A DNA stretch of 64,000 bases from Aphanocapsa sp. GSE-SYN-MK-11-07L (GTDB lineage: Bacteria > Cyanobacteriota > Cyanobacteriia > Thermosynechococcales > Thermosynechococcaceae): NCBI GenBank assembly GCA_019359715.1, contig JAHHGS010000139.1:146838-210837 (forward strand). The letters run 5' to 3'. Below, piece after piece: positions 1-9,283 of the stretch (position 1 is its first letter; every line of letters starts with the position of its first letter). Made by a program: the position numbers and the translations under genes. The notes beneath the pieces were generated by a model, which was not told where the DNA came from, did no database searches, and saw only the letters and a program-made list of their open reading frames with translations.

Positions 1-1284
1 AACCCACAAGGGCTGACGATTCTTGATCTGTTTCAGCAATTTCCAGATACGAGCATTACGGTCAATGGAAAATTAGGGTTCCAGGCGATTACAGCGGTTT
101 TGAATTCAGTTCGCGATCGCGACCTAATCATCGCCGCTTTGCGAAAGCAGGCAACCGCCACCCCTGCCATCACTGTGCCACCTCAGCCAGATTTGCTCAA
201 GGCTGGGCCGATGAACTGGACAATGCAAACCCTTACCTTCCAAAATCCCAATCGTCCCAATCAGACCTTGCAGATTCCTGCCAATATCTACATCCCGCAG
301 GGACTAACGTCCCCGGCGCCTGTGATTGTGATTTCTCACGGGCTAGGCTCCAATCGGACAACGTTTATCTACTTAGCAGAACAACTTGTCTCCTATGGTT
401 TTGTGGTGGCTGTGCCAGAACATCCCGGCACCTCGACTCAGCAGGTCGATCGGCTGTTGGCCGGTCAGTTAGATTACAATCCGGCTGAAGTTGCCAATGA
501 GATGATTAATCGCCCTTTAGATATTAAGTATCTGCTTGATGCGCTAACCCAAAAAGCCACCTCTGACCCAGCTTGGCAAGGAAAAATGGATTTAGCCAAC
601 GTTGGGGTTTGGGGGCAGTCGTTAGGGGGGTACACGGTCTTAGCGACCGCTGGCGCAACCCTCAACTACGCTGGCATGCGCGATCAATGCCCCAAGCTAG
701 AGACAAACTTGTTTTCGTTCAATGTTTCACTGCCGCTGCAATGCACCACCATTGACGGGAAATCGACCCTGGATAATTTTCGGGACGAGCGAGTTAAGGC
801 GGTGATTGCGGTTAACCCTCTAACGTCTCTGCTGTTTGGAGAACCAGGCATGAGCAAAATTAACATCCCAACCCTGCTGGTTGCAGGCAGTGATGATGTG
901 TTTGCCCCACCGATTCCAGAGCAAGTTACTCCCTTTACCTGGCTAACGACGCCAGACAAGTTCCTAATGATGGTGCAAAGAGGGACGCATTTTTCTTTTC
1001 TAGGCGATGCTACGGCTGTCAACGAAGCGTTCGCCATCCCGCCAGAGATTTTAGGGCCAAGTCCAGCTTCGGCTCGTCCTGCCATGAAGGCAATCAGCGT
1101 CGCTTTCTTTAAGCGCTTTTTGACTAACGACAACGGCTTTCAGCCCTATCTCAGCCAGTCCTATGCTCAAAAGCTTAGTCAACAGCCGTTCAGTATCGAT
1201 TTGACTCAATCTTTTAGCCAGGCTGACTTACAGCAGGCAATCGCTCCCCCCAGCTCTAGCAGGTCGTCCAGCCCCGCCAAGTAA
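1..1284 (+). CDS. Alpha/beta hydrolase with DUF1400-like N-terminus (5'-truncated)
   Basis: The reading frame is open to the first base of the window, so the true start lies upstream. The first residues (NPQGLTILDLFQQFP) resemble the end of the cyanobacterial DUF1400 domain that precedes an alpha/beta hydrolase fold. The hydrolase part shows the oxyanion-side motif VISHGLG and the nucleophile elbow GQSLGG; Asp in AGSDDVF and His in RGTHFSF are plausible triad members. The C-terminus is a Ser/Pro tail. It is probably a dienelactone hydrolase or PAF-acetylhydrolase-like esterase; the substrate is unknown. The gene converges with the next minus-strand gene. Confidence 0.8.
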   Translation, partial: NPQGLTILDLFQQFPDTSITVNGKLGFQAITAVLNSVRDRDLIIAALRKQATATPAITVPPQPDLLKAGPMNWTMQTLTFQNPNRPNQTLQIPANIYIPQGLTSPAPVIVISHGLGSNRTTFIYLAEQLVSYGFVVAVPEHPGTSTQQVDRLLAGQLDYNPAEVANEMINRPLDIKYLLDALTQKATSDPAWQGKMDLANVGVWGQSLGGYTVLATAGATLNYAGMRDQCPKLETNLFSFNVSLPLQCTTIDGKSTLDNFRDERVKAVIAVNPLTSLLFGEPGMSKINIPTLLVAGSDDVFAPPIPEQVTPFTWLTTPDKFLMMVQRGTHFSFLGDATAVNEAFAIPPEILGPSPASARPAMKAISVAFFKRFLTNDNGFQPYLSQSYAQKLSQQPFSIDLTQSFSQADLQQAIAPPSSSRSSSPAK

Positions 1285-1365
1285 GCTCGCGGCAGATCAG
1301 CCTTCGACAGTTGATAAACGTGGGTGCGACCAAACTGCTTTTTGCAGTCTGCTCTTCAGCCATTG

Positions 1366-1758
1366 TTACTCAGGTTGCCATTGCTCTCCAAATTTTGCTT
1401 TCAGGGCTTCCCAGGCTTCTACCTGCCCAGGGGCATATTCGCCGGGTTTTCCCCACTGCAAAAAGGCGCTCAAGGCTGGCTGGTCGGCGGCGGTCAGAAA
1501 CCGAATCGCATAGGTGGTAAAGTTGCCTCGTTTGGCCTCACCCGTCTCAAATTTAACCTGCTTAATTTGATCCATATTCAGATGAAACTCAAAGTCGTCC
1601 TGATGCATGTTGGCATACTTGCCCTTGGGTAACTCGGCGTAGAACAGTTTGGTCAGGGGGCAGCGAACTTCTAGCACGGCGGCATCACTGGTCACAATCA
1701 GCCGCAGCAAGCCCAACGATTCACATGCTTCTAGAAATTCTGGTAGCGGAGCAGTCAT
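1366..1758 (-). CDS. Conserved hypothetical protein, possible ChuX/HutX (HugX)-like fold
   Basis: This is a 130-residue soluble protein with no signal peptide or membrane segment. The middle (EFHLNMDQIKQVKF, then TTYAIRFL) has the pattern of the heme-utilisation ChuX/HutX family, but the similarity is from memory and weak. No heme-uptake genes are adjacent, so a heme role is not supported by context. The ATG start at 1758 is the only reasonable one. Confidence 0.6.
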   Translation of the reverse strand: MTAPLPEFLEACESLGLLRLIVTSDAAVLEVRCPLTKLFYAELPKGKYANMHQDDFEFHLNMDQIKQVKFETGEAKRGNFTTYAIRFLTAADQPALSAFLQWGKPGEYAPGQVEAWEALKAKFGEQWQPE

Positions 1759-1939
1759 ATTTGAGCGTCCTTAGGGAGTCGTCTTTGTTTTAACTATAAA
1801 GCGGCTGGGTGGATTGGCATGATTGAGCGATCGCTGGGCTAAAATTGGCTCCAACCCCTTCTGAAACAAGCCACCCCCAAATTATTGATCGCAGCGGTAG
1901 GATGTAGATTGCTGGCTGGTCAAATCGTTGAGTTTTATC

Positions 1940-3175
1940 ATGACTTCACTTTTGCCCAACTTACTGGTTCCGCCGACGGTGCTGTCGGTGGCTGGGCTGA
2001 CTGGCTACATGCAAACGCTGCTAGAGCAAGACTCAGAGCTAATGCAGGTTTGGCTGACCGGCGAAGTTTCCAGTGCCAGTCAGCACCGCAGCGGCTTGTT
2101 TTTTACCCTCCAAGACCCGGATGCCAACGCCTCAATTCGCTGTATTGCCTGGAGTAATCAGCTTGATACGCTAACGATTTTGCCTGTCCAGGGTGAGCAG
2201 GTAATTTTATTGGGGCGAATTCGGCTCTATCCTCAGCGGGGAGAGTATCAGCTTGTGGTTTGGCAGTGTCTGCCGGCCGGTGAAGGACTGCGGGCCTTGC
2301 GCTATCGGCAATTGCACGATCGCCTAGCCGCCGAAGGCCTATTTGACCCCGATCGGAAGAGATCGCTGCCCACCCACCCCCAAACCATTGCTGTTGTCAC
2401 TTCGACCAAAGCCGCTGCCTGGGGAGACATTCAGCGCACGCTCAAGTCTCGCTACCCCGGTTTGAAGGTGTTGCTTTCCTCCGCCGTCGTCCAAGGCGAT
2501 CAGGCCGCCGAGTCGATCGCCGCCGCGATCGCCCGTGTGAGCCGAGATGGACGGGCGGAAGTGCTTCTGCTCTCACGGGGCGGCGGCGCGACTGAAGATA
2601 TGGTCTGCTTTAACGACGAGCGGGTGGTGAGGGCGATCGCCGAGGCCCCCATCCCTGTAATTACTGGGATTGGGCATCAGCGAGATGAATGCTTGGCAGA
2701 TCTGGTCGCAGATGTGTGTGCCCACACGCCAACGGCCGCCGCCCAGCAGATCGTGCCCAACTTGGCGGACTTGCAGCTTGAGCACCAGGAACGAGTGGCT
2801 GCGCTTGTATTCAGCTTAGAAGCCTGTTTAAGCGTGGCTCAGGATCAGCTTGATCAGCAATGCCTACGCCTCCAGCGCTTACCCCTAGACCGGCAGCTCA
2901 GCCAAGAATTGCGGGCGATCGCTCACCTAAAGCAGCACTTGCTGCAAGTGGCCAGCCAGCAAATTCAGCAGCGATCGCTGCATCAGGATTTACTCACACA
3001 AAAGCTTCAGAGCCTGAATCCGCAGTCTGTTTTAGAGCGGGGCTACGCAGTGGCTCGGCAAGCCAACGGGCAGATTGTCCGCGCCGCTGCCCAGCTAGAG
3101 CCAGCCGAAGAATTAACCCTCCAGTTGGCAACGGGGCAGGTGCGGGTGCAAGTGATTGATGTAGTCAACGCATAA
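1940..3175 (+). CDS. xseA: Exodeoxyribonuclease VII large subunit
   Basis: XseA is the catalytic large subunit of exonuclease VII, which degrades single-stranded DNA to oligonucleotides in repair. The protein of about 411 residues has the N-terminal OB-fold (LTGEVSSASQHRSGLFFTLQD), the central catalytic region (VVTSTKAAAWGDI, SRGGGATEDMVCFND, PVITGIGHQRDECLADLVAD) and a C-terminal helical part. I chose the ATG at 1940; an in-frame TTG at 1928 would add four residues. The small subunit follows after 5 bases, so the two are co-transcribed. Confidence 0.93.
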   Translation: MTSLLPNLLVPPTVLSVAGLTGYMQTLLEQDSELMQVWLTGEVSSASQHRSGLFFTLQDPDANASIRCIAWSNQLDTLTILPVQGEQVILLGRIRLYPQRGEYQLVVWQCLPAGEGLRALRYRQLHDRLAAEGLFDPDRKRSLPTHPQTIAVVTSTKAAAWGDIQRTLKSRYPGLKVLLSSAVVQGDQAAESIAAAIARVSRDGRAEVLLLSRGGGATEDMVCFNDERVVRAIAEAPIPVITGIGHQRDECLADLVADVCAHTPTAAAQQIVPNLADLQLEHQERVAALVFSLEACLSVAQDQLDQQCLRLQRLPLDRQLSQELRAIAHLKQHLLQVASQQIQQRSLHQDLLTQKLQSLNPQSVLERGYAVARQANGQIVRAAAQLEPAEELTLQLATGQVRVQVIDVVNA

Positions 3176-3180
3176 AACCC

Positions 3181-3426
3181 ATGAACAAGTCGGCGAGGCA
3201 ATTCCCCCCCAACAGCGAATTTCAGCCTGGCTGGAGCTATGAATTGGCTGTGACTGAAATTGAGACAATGATTGCCGAAATTGAGTCTGGGCAGCTAGAT
3301 TTAGCCGATGTGTTTGATCAATTTACGACCGCCGCTCAAATGTTGCAGCAGTGCGAGCAATTTTTGAAACAGCGACGGCAGCAGATGGAATTGCTAATTG
3401 AGCAGCTAGATGCTGCTGAAGGTTGA
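3181..3426 (+). CDS. xseB: Exodeoxyribonuclease VII small subunit
   Basis: This 81-residue protein is the usual size for XseB. It shows the family helical hairpin (ELAVTEIETMIAEIESGQLDLADVFDQF). It binds the long helical region of XseA in the exonuclease VII complex. It starts 5 bases after xseA ends, forming a two-gene operon, and is followed at once by tRNA-Thr on the same strand. Confidence 0.92.
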   Translation: MNKSARQFPPNSEFQPGWSYELAVTEIETMIAEIESGQLDLADVFDQFTTAAQMLQQCEQFLKQRRQQMELLIEQLDAAEG

Positions 3427-3481
3427 GCCGTGAATCGCCAGCCAAATTGGGGCCAGAATTTGCTATAGTGTTTGCCTGAAT

Positions 3482-3553
3482 GCTGGTGTAGCTCAGTGGT
3501 AGAGCAGCGGTTTTGTAAACCGCCGGTCGCAAGTTCAAATCTTGTCACCAGCT
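3482..3553 (+). tRNA. tRNA-Thr (anticodon UGU)
   Basis: This 72-nt cloverleaf has a 7-bp acceptor stem GCTGGTG/CACCAGC, a D arm with GCTC/GAGC, anticodon stem GCGGT/ACCGC enclosing TTTGTAA (anticodon TGT), and a T arm GCAAG-TTCAAAT-CTTGT. The CCA end is not encoded. A pyrimidine-rich tract follows. Confidence 0.97.
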
Positions 3554-3612
3554 TTTTTCTTTCTCTCTCCCCCAAGCATTTATCGGCTTTTCTGCCCACG
3601 CTGCCTAAATCC

Positions 3613-3864
3613 ATGACTCAAACTAACCCAGACCAACTTGATCGCGTGGAAGCACTGTTAGAAAAGATTGATGGTGACATCAAGGGCTTGAGCGATCCGC
3701 TAGAGAAGACCGATCTCAAATTTGATGCCTATGTTAAAGCCAGCGATCGTTTATTGGGGATTGCCACCACTATTATTATCACTGCGGGTACAGTCACAAT
3801 TTTGACTCCGCTAGCCCAGTCCGTTGCGCCTGCAATTCGAGCTTTCTTAGGAGGGGCTGCGTAG
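3613..3864 (+). CDS. Small hypothetical protein with a C-terminal membrane segment
   Basis: This 83-residue protein has a hydrophilic, probably coiled-coil N-terminal half (DQLDRVEALLEKIDGDIKGL) and one hydrophobic segment near residues 49-70 (GIATTIIITAGTVTILTPLAQ). I do not recognise a family. The ATG at 3613 is chosen because upstream in-frame codons run through the tRNA. It could be a small membrane-anchored accessory protein; no function is assigned. Confidence 0.55.
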   Translation: MTQTNPDQLDRVEALLEKIDGDIKGLSDPLEKTDLKFDAYVKASDRLLGIATTIIITAGTVTILTPLAQSVAPAIRAFLGGAA

Positions 3865-3959
3865 ACGATCGCTGATTTTGCGGCTTTTGAGTCGCAAGTT
3901 CGGACAGATATCGGTAGAGGTGCGATCGTAGACTACAACTTTGCCAGCATCCGATTTGT

Positions 3960-5174
3960 TCAAACGTTACCGGCAGTATCGCGGTAGTCAAACAGTCGGT
4001 GCCAACTAACTTTACCTGTACCTGCATCCTGACGCCAACGCAGTAAATTATCGGCAGGTTGACCGATCGCCAATCCCGGCAGTCCGATCGCTTGCCGGGG
4101 CGCTTCGGCTACAAGGGCGATCGCCGTTGCCAAGTCACAAATTCCCGATTCGACTAAATTTTTGGCTCCAGTCAATAACGAGAGGGTTGTCCCCGCCAGA
4201 GTCCGATCCGGTAGGCGAGCCGTTCCTGCTCTCACTTCAATTTGCCGACTGTCCCAGGGATACACCCCATCCGGCAAGCCCAAAGGAGCCAAAGCATCGC
4301 TGACCAAAAACAATCCTTTGCCATCCCGCTGGGTTCGCAGCAAAATCTCTAGCATGATCGGGCAAATGTGCTGACCGTCAGCGATTACGCCGCACCAAAC
4401 ATCAGGACGGACGAGCGCCGCCCCCAGCAAGCCGGGTTCGCGATGGTGCAAGCCTGGCATCGCATTAAAGGCATGAGTCACCATCGTCGCTCCCTGGGCA
4501 AAGGCGCGGTTGGCCTCGGCGGCGGTAGCTAAAGAATGCCCCAGGCTGACGATTATGTTTTGTTCGCGCAGATAGGCGATCGCCGCTCCCGTCGGATCAA
4601 GTTCTGGAGCCAGGGTGATCAATTTGACGGCTGAGCTACAATCACCCAGAACTCGTTTGACTTGTTCCACCTCTAGCGGCAGCAAAAATTCTGGCGGGTG
4701 CGCCCCCCGCTTGGCTGGGTTGAGAAACGGCCCCTCTAAATGAACGCCCAAGACTTGGGCGGTTTGGGGCTGCGGATCGGCTACTAAGTCTGCAAACACA
4801 GCCAGCGATCGCTCAATCTTGGCCACGGCTGTGGTGACAATTGTCGGCAAAAAAGCATCGACCCCCTGCTGCCAGAGAAACTGAGCGATCGCGGTTAGGC
4901 GATCGCTATCTTCAGACTCTCCCACGTCTGGAAAAGCCAGACCTAAAGCTCCGTTAATCTGTAAATCAACGCCACCTAACGACAGCCAATCGCCACCTAA
5001 GTCAACCACAGCCTGGCTGTCAAGTTGAGTTGATGCAGGCTGAATGTCTAGAATTACGCCCTGCGGATTAAGCCAAAGCTGTTGCAGCCCAACATAGCCA
5101 ACTAAGCGTACGCCCGTCAGACAAACTTGAGTGGACTGCTTGAAAAGAGATTCAATGCTCACGCAGATCGGCAA
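3960..5174 (-). CDS. nagA: N-acetylglucosamine-6-phosphate deacetylase
   Basis: NagA removes acetate from GlcNAc-6-phosphate during amino-sugar recycling. The amidohydrolase signature residues are present: HLEGPFLNPAKRGAHP, the metal-site histidines in SLGHS and THAFNAMPGLHHREPG, GVIADGQHICP, and the catalytic Asp in FLVSDALAP. Length is about 400 residues, normal for the family. The start is uncertain: TTG at 5174 lies one base after the upstream gene's stop, and GTG at 5162 is an alternative; neither has a clear Shine-Dalgarno sequence. The tight spacing suggests translational coupling. Confidence 0.9.
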   Translation of the reverse strand: MPICVSIESLFKQSTQVCLTGVRLVGYVGLQQLWLNPQGVILDIQPASTQLDSQAVVDLGGDWLSLGGVDLQINGALGLAFPDVGESEDSDRLTAIAQFLWQQGVDAFLPTIVTTAVAKIERSLAVFADLVADPQPQTAQVLGVHLEGPFLNPAKRGAHPPEFLLPLEVEQVKRVLGDCSSAVKLITLAPELDPTGAAIAYLREQNIIVSLGHSLATAAEANRAFAQGATMVTHAFNAMPGLHHREPGLLGAALVRPDVWCGVIADGQHICPIMLEILLRTQRDGKGLFLVSDALAPLGLPDGVYPWDSRQIEVRAGTARLPDRTLAGTTLSLLTGAKNLVESGICDLATAIALVAEAPRQAIGLPGLAIGQPADNLLRWRQDAGTGKVSWHRLFDYRDTAGNV

Positions 5175-5175
5175 G

Positions 5176-5484
5176 CTAGCTGGCTGCTGCTACACCCGAT
5201 GATGAAGGCTGATTTGCAGGCGTATCATTGGAGGTGCTAGTTGCTGGCACGGGGGCAAACTCAATATGGTTCAAGAGGGTTGTGACAAACGCAAACAGCA
5301 GAAAAGGTAAAGACAACACCAGGATCAACCCACCCGCAAGTAAGGCGTTGATCGGGCTATGATACATGGCTAAAGAGGTGGCCAAACTCAAGAAAATTAC
5401 AACCAGCCAGACAATAATTTGACCGTAAATATCACCAAACTTGAGGGTACAGGCAAACCGATACTTTTGAAAATCATTCAGCAT
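5176..5484 (-). CDS. Small two-helix membrane protein, unknown function
   Basis: I set the start at the ATG at 5484 because a perfect GGAGG lies 8 bases upstream. A longer in-frame extension to 5628 has low-complexity AT-rich codons and no ribosome site. The 102-residue product has two membrane segments (IIVWLVVIFLSLATSLAMY, then ALLAGGLILVLSLPFLLFAF) and a Pro/Ser/Thr-rich tail (ATSTSNDTPANQPSSSG). The function is unknown. It precedes nagA with a one-base gap, so the two probably form an operon. Confidence 0.65.
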   Translation of the reverse strand: MLNDFQKYRFACTLKFGDIYGQIIVWLVVIFLSLATSLAMYHSPINALLAGGLILVLSLPFLLFAFVTTLLNHIEFAPVPATSTSNDTPANQPSSSGVAAAS

Positions 5485-5895
5485 GACCATTTCCTCCAAG
5501 CAATTGATGACGCGATTATTGGTATAGATATTGAAACGGATCGAAGGGAATATTTCTTGAATATTAATCAAATTGTAGGCAATATTTTTATAATCTTTAG
5601 CTATCGCAATAAATGTACAAAGTAACACCAGGTCGGATCTGAGTTTGCTTGAAATGAATCCTTGTAAGACAAGCGTTTCAACCCTGGCTTAGTATTTACA
5701 TTTCTTTACTTTTTTGGTTGCATGATTGCCGTCAGAAGATTTAGATGTAACGCATTTAAAACAATTGCGGAAAAATTTTTCCGCTTTAGCAGACTTGTTT
5801 AAATTCGGTTCAGAATTGCTTTGATCAAAAGGCTTCGATGCAACCGAAAGTGATAGTAACTTAGTCTGTCGAAAACTTAATTTATCGGAGTGCTT
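5485..5895. promoter_or_regulatory. Divergent intergenic region upstream of purE
   Basis: This AT-rich stretch separates the minus-strand small membrane protein from purE. It must carry promoters for both directions. CGGAG at 5886-5890 is the probable purE ribosome site. I see no convincing structured RNA. Confidence 0.4.
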
Positions 5896-6423
5896 ATGCC
5901 TCAGTTGCCTGCGATCGCGATTGTGATGGGCAGTGATTCAGACCTGCCGACGATGAAAGGGGCGATCGCCATCTGCGAAGCGTTTGCGATTCCCCATCAA
6001 GTGGCGATCGTCTCCGCTCACCGCACCCCAGAAACCATGGTTGCCTTTGCTCAAGCTGCCCACTTGCAAGGACTGAAGGTGATTATTGCCGGGGCAGGTG
6101 GGGCGGCCCATCTGCCGGGAATGATTGCGGCCCTCACCCCCCTGCCTGTGATTGGGGTGCCAGTGCCTAGCCGCCACCTGCAGGGGGTCGATTCTCTTTA
6201 TTCAATTGTCCAGATGCCCGCCGGGATTCCGGTCGCTACAGTAGCAATCGGCAATGCCACTAATGCCGGACTGCTGGCGGTGCAAATTTTAGCCAGCCAT
6301 GATTCAGATTTGCTCAAGCGGGTTCAGCAGTATCGCCAATCCCTTTGCAACACTGTGTTAGCCAAGCAAGAAAAACTCTCCCAAGTTGGCTACCAGCAGT
6401 ACTTAGAAGGCATGAGTCAATAA
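5896..6423 (+). CDS. purE: 5-(carboxyamino)imidazole ribonucleotide mutase
   Basis: PurE converts N5-CAIR to 4-carboxy-AIR in purine synthesis. The characteristic nucleotide- and CO2-site motifs are clear: [17 protein letters not shown] and [12 protein letters not shown]. At about 175 residues it is full length. I chose the ATG at 5896, five bases after CGGAG; an in-frame GTG at 5890 overlaps that site. The gene stands alone and converges tightly with the downstream permease gene. Confidence 0.95.
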   Translation: MPQLPAIAIVMGSDSDLPTMKGAIAICEAFAIPHQVAIVSAHRTPETMVAFAQAAHLQGLKVIIAGAGGAAHLPGMIAALTPLPVIGVPVPSRHLQGVDSLYSIVQMPAGIPVATVAIGNATNAGLLAVQILASHDSDLLKRVQQYRQSLCNTVLAKQEKLSQVGYQQYLEGMSQ

Positions 6424-6431
6424 ATTAGTCG

Positions 6432-7295
6432 CTAAATCGTGCTGCGAAAGAGTCCCTGGGGACGGATCAGCAGCACCAGCACCATCATTAGCAGCGCCAC
6501 GGCTAGCTTATATTCGGTCGGTAGCCAGTAGGTGCTGACTTCTTGGGCAATCCCAATAATCAGCGCCCCAGCGATCGCCCCATAGGGGTTGCCAATTCCG
6601 CCCAAAATCACCGAGGCAAACATCGGCAAAATTAAAAACCAGCCCATGTTCGGGCGAACCGCCGTAATCAGCCCATACATGCCGCCGCCAACCGCCGCTA
6701 AGCTGCCCGCTAAGAGCCAGGTTGAAAGCACCACCCGTTCGACATCAATCCCAGACACCCTGGCCAGGTCAATGTCATCGGCAACCGCCCGCATTGCTTT
6801 GCCAATTTTGGTCTTTTGCAGCAGCAGGTGAATTCCGACGATGGCGATCGCCGCTAGTGCCACCACCAGTCCGTCGTAGTAGGCAATTTTTAAGCCCAGA
6901 ATGCTCACCGCCGGAGCCACGGGCAGATCGTAAGACTGATTTTCGCTGCCCCAAATTAAAATGATCGCGTTGCGGATAAACAGGGCTAACCCAATCGAGA
7001 TAATAATCAGCGTGGTTGAGTTTGCGCGCCGATCGCGCATCTGGGCCCAAATCAGTTTTTCAAAAATCAAAGTGGCGATCGCTGTCCCAACTGCTCCAAG
7101 CAGAATTGCCAGCCAAACATTCAAACCCATACCGTTAGCAAGTAGGGCCAAATAGGCACCCGTCGTCATCAAATCGCCGTGAGCAAAATTGGGTAGGCGC
7201 AAAATCCCAAACGTCAGGGTCAGGCCAACGGCTGCGAGCGCAATAATGCAGCCCACCGCAATCCCGTTCACCGTTAGTTGTGCCAGTTCAATCAT
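6432..7295 (-). CDS. LivH/NatD-type amino-acid ABC transporter permease
   Basis: This 287-residue polytopic membrane protein is a branched-chain or neutral amino-acid permease of the LivH family. Diagnostic stretches include the N-terminal GLTLTFGILRLPNFAHGD, the coupling region KTKIGKAMRAVADDIDLARVSGID, and FASVILGGIGNPYGAIAGA. Cyanobacteria use such permeases in the N-I (NatABCDE) neutral amino-acid system, but none of the partner genes is adjacent here, so the exact transporter is inferred. The ATG at 7295 fits the family N-terminus. Confidence 0.9.
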   Translation of the reverse strand: MIELAQLTVNGIAVGCIIALAAVGLTLTFGILRLPNFAHGDLMTTGAYLALLANGMGLNVWLAILLGAVGTAIATLIFEKLIWAQMRDRRANSTTLIIISIGLALFIRNAIILIWGSENQSYDLPVAPAVSILGLKIAYYDGLVVALAAIAIVGIHLLLQKTKIGKAMRAVADDIDLARVSGIDVERVVLSTWLLAGSLAAVGGGMYGLITAVRPNMGWFLILPMFASVILGGIGNPYGAIAGALIIGIAQEVSTYWLPTEYKLAVALLMMVLVLLIRPQGLFRSTI

Positions 7296-7471
7296 GCTGT
7301 ACGCCAGAAACTTGATCGGGAGAACATCTGCCAGGATAGGTCAAGATGCCCACCTTTGCTCAAACGAATTCCAGCATTAGTTCAGGCGTTGCTGATTCTA
7401 AAGATATTTTTGACCCCAAAAGCTTTGCGTTTCCGCTTAAAGATTTGCTCTGACTAGGCGGTGCCAAGATC

Positions 7472-8137
7472 TCACGCTTGCACGGCGGTGAGCAATTTGG
7501 GAGTTGGGGCTGATGTTGTTTGACTGATGGTGTTAGCGGGTTGGGCAGCGGCAATATGCTTTTTGATTAAGGCTGGCACTTGCGCTGGCTTAACCTGCTG
7601 ATAGCGGGCTTTGTCGGGCATGAAGACCACATTGGCTCCCTTTTTACAGCAGCCCATGCAGCCCGTGGCTTTTACCGTTACTTGGTCAGCTAGACCACAC
7701 GCTTGCAGTTGCTCGCCGATCGCCTGTTGCACCGCTTGCGACCCTCTGGCCCGACAGTCTGACTTTTGGCAAACCAGCACCTTTGCTTTTGCTGGCTTCG
7801 TGCTGACCTGAGGTTTGAGTTCAGCCGGAAACAAATCGGCTCCGCAGCTTACAGGTTGCAGGGTATAAGCCTTCAGCTTGACTTCACCCGTGATCAGGTC
7901 AATGGTGCGATGCCCAGCCATTTTGACCCAATCGCCAGGCTGGGGACTCATTTTCAGGTTAGTTCTAAGAGATTTAGCCAATTTAATCTGGGACTCTCCG
8001 GCTGCTGTCGCTATCCAAATGGCTTTGGGAGAAGACGTTGCACGATCGGCTTTGCCGTCCTGCCGGGAATCGCCTGCCTCAAACTGAAGAAATACACCCT
8101 CAATCGCAAAAGGAGTTTTATGCTTTGCGCTGCTCAT
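7472..8137 (-). CDS. Thioredoxin-like [2Fe-2S] ferredoxin domain protein
   Basis: The C-terminal half (from about residue 115) is a thioredoxin-like [2Fe-2S] domain. Cysteines occur as VLVCQKSDC and GCMGCCKKGANVVFMPD, matching the C-x4-C then C-x3-C layout of Shethna-type/NuoE-like ferredoxins. The N-terminal half is a cyanobacterial extension of unknown role. It may act in electron transfer or metal/redox sensing. It stands alone on the minus strand. Confidence 0.8.
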   Translation of the reverse strand: MSSAKHKTPFAIEGVFLQFEAGDSRQDGKADRATSSPKAIWIATAAGESQIKLAKSLRTNLKMSPQPGDWVKMAGHRTIDLITGEVKLKAYTLQPVSCGADLFPAELKPQVSTKPAKAKVLVCQKSDCRARGSQAVQQAIGEQLQACGLADQVTVKATGCMGCCKKGANVVFMPDKARYQQVKPAQVPALIKKHIAAAQPANTISQTTSAPTPKLLTAVQA

Positions 8138-8501
8138 ATCGGGAAATAATGCTTACTAATTTAAAAGTATTCTCATTAAGCAATTTTGTCACTACCTTGT
8201 CGGTAAAATTTTTTAGGTCTTTTTTGCTCTCCGATCAAGAAAAAATAAAAACATTGCCACAGCAATCAAACTAGATCCATAGCTTACAACCCATGCATGG
8301 CATAAGTTCTAGGCAGTTAGTAGCCCTAATGATTCAAGCAACTGTCATTGGGTGTAGCACCTAAAAAGTGGTGGGTTTATCCCCTAAACTGCTTTTCATC
8401 AGTAAGCAAATGGACACTTAAGGTTAATAATTAATCGCAACTAACTTTTGGCGCTGCTTAAGGTGGCAATTTGCGAGCAGATCGAGTCAGCAAAATCTAA
8501 C
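8138..8501. other. Non-coding stretch between ferredoxin-like gene and rre1
   Basis: About 360 AT-rich bases lie upstream of the ferredoxin-like gene and downstream of rre1 (both minus strand). It must contain the ferredoxin-like gene's promoter. I see no RNA gene, repeat or convincing open frame. Confidence 0.4.
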
Positions 8502-9182
8502 TTACGAACTCAAGCCATTTTCGAGCGCAAAGCGAACGAGTTCGGTGCGGCTGTTGGTGCCCGTTTTGCTAAACAGGCGGCTAACATATTTTTCGATATT
8601 TCGCACACTGGTACTGAGGTTGCGGGCAATTTCTTTATTCATTAAGCCCTGACAAACCAGATCGAGGACGCTCTGCTCTCTGGGGGTAAGGTCAATTTTG
8701 AGCGGATTGGCGTTCTGGGTCAGAGCATTGCGTTTTGCCAACATTGCTTTAATTTCAGCCAGTTGGTTGGCTAGGTCAGCAATGTCAACCACTTCTGTCC
8801 CGGCATCGGTGCTGCCTCGCTTCAGCAAGTTTTTGACGATCGAAACTAGCTCATCGGGGTCAAAGGGTTTAGACAGGTAAGCATCGCAACCTGCGTCGTA
8901 GCCTTGAATCCGATCTTTGGTCATACCTCTGGCGGTTAAAAACACAACCGGCAACTTGCGAAAGCGCGCATCTTCCCGGAGCTGCTTCAGAAATTGGTAG
9001 CCATCTACCTGAGGCATCATGACATCAGTAATTACCAAATCTGGCGCGTAATCTTCTAGCGTCTGCCAAGCCACCTGAGCATTATTAGCGGTCACAACCT
9101 TAAAGCCGCTATCTTCTAGATAAGCCTGCACGGCTTCTCGTAAGCCCGGTTCATCATCGACCAGTAATAGGTTTTCGGTCAT
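8502..9182 (-). CDS. rre1: Response regulator Rre1 (Ycf29-type), LuxR/NarL family
   Basis: The N-terminal receiver domain has the acidic pair (LLLVDDEPGLREA), phospho-acceptor Asp in LVITDVMMPQVDGY, Thr in VFLTARG and Lys in YLSKPFDP. A linker leads to a LuxR-type helix-turn-helix near residues 165-220 (LTPREQSVLDLVCQGLMNKEIARNL, split here). The sequence matches the cyanobacterial/red-algal Rre1/Ycf29 lineage, which is linked to Hik2 and stress gene control. No kinase is adjacent, as is usual. The symbol is assigned by recognition. Confidence 0.85.
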   Translation of the reverse strand: MTENLLLVDDEPGLREAVQAYLEDSGFKVVTANNAQVAWQTLEDYAPDLVITDVMMPQVDGYQFLKQLREDARFRKLPVVFLTARGMTKDRIQGYDAGCDAYLSKPFDPDELVSIVKNLLKRGSTDAGTEVVDIADLANQLAEIKAMLAKRNALTQNANPLKIDLTPREQSVLDLVCQGLMNKEIARNLSTSVRNIEKYVSRLFSKTGTNSRTELVRFALENGLSS

Positions 9183-9283
9183 CTTGGTAGTTGTTTAAGA
9201 TTGCTGCTGATTCAACTTTAATACCAATTCGATTAGGATTGTGAGGGCAGAGCCTGACTTAAAACGCTTGAGGATTTTACGGC

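Noticed and set aside
684..1133. 149-codon minus-strand frame
   Set aside because: Shadow of the alpha/beta hydrolase; composition is not protein-like.
3794..4027. 77-codon minus-strand frame overlapping the nagA 3' end
   Set aside because: No motif; it overlaps both neighbouring genes and lacks a ribosome site.
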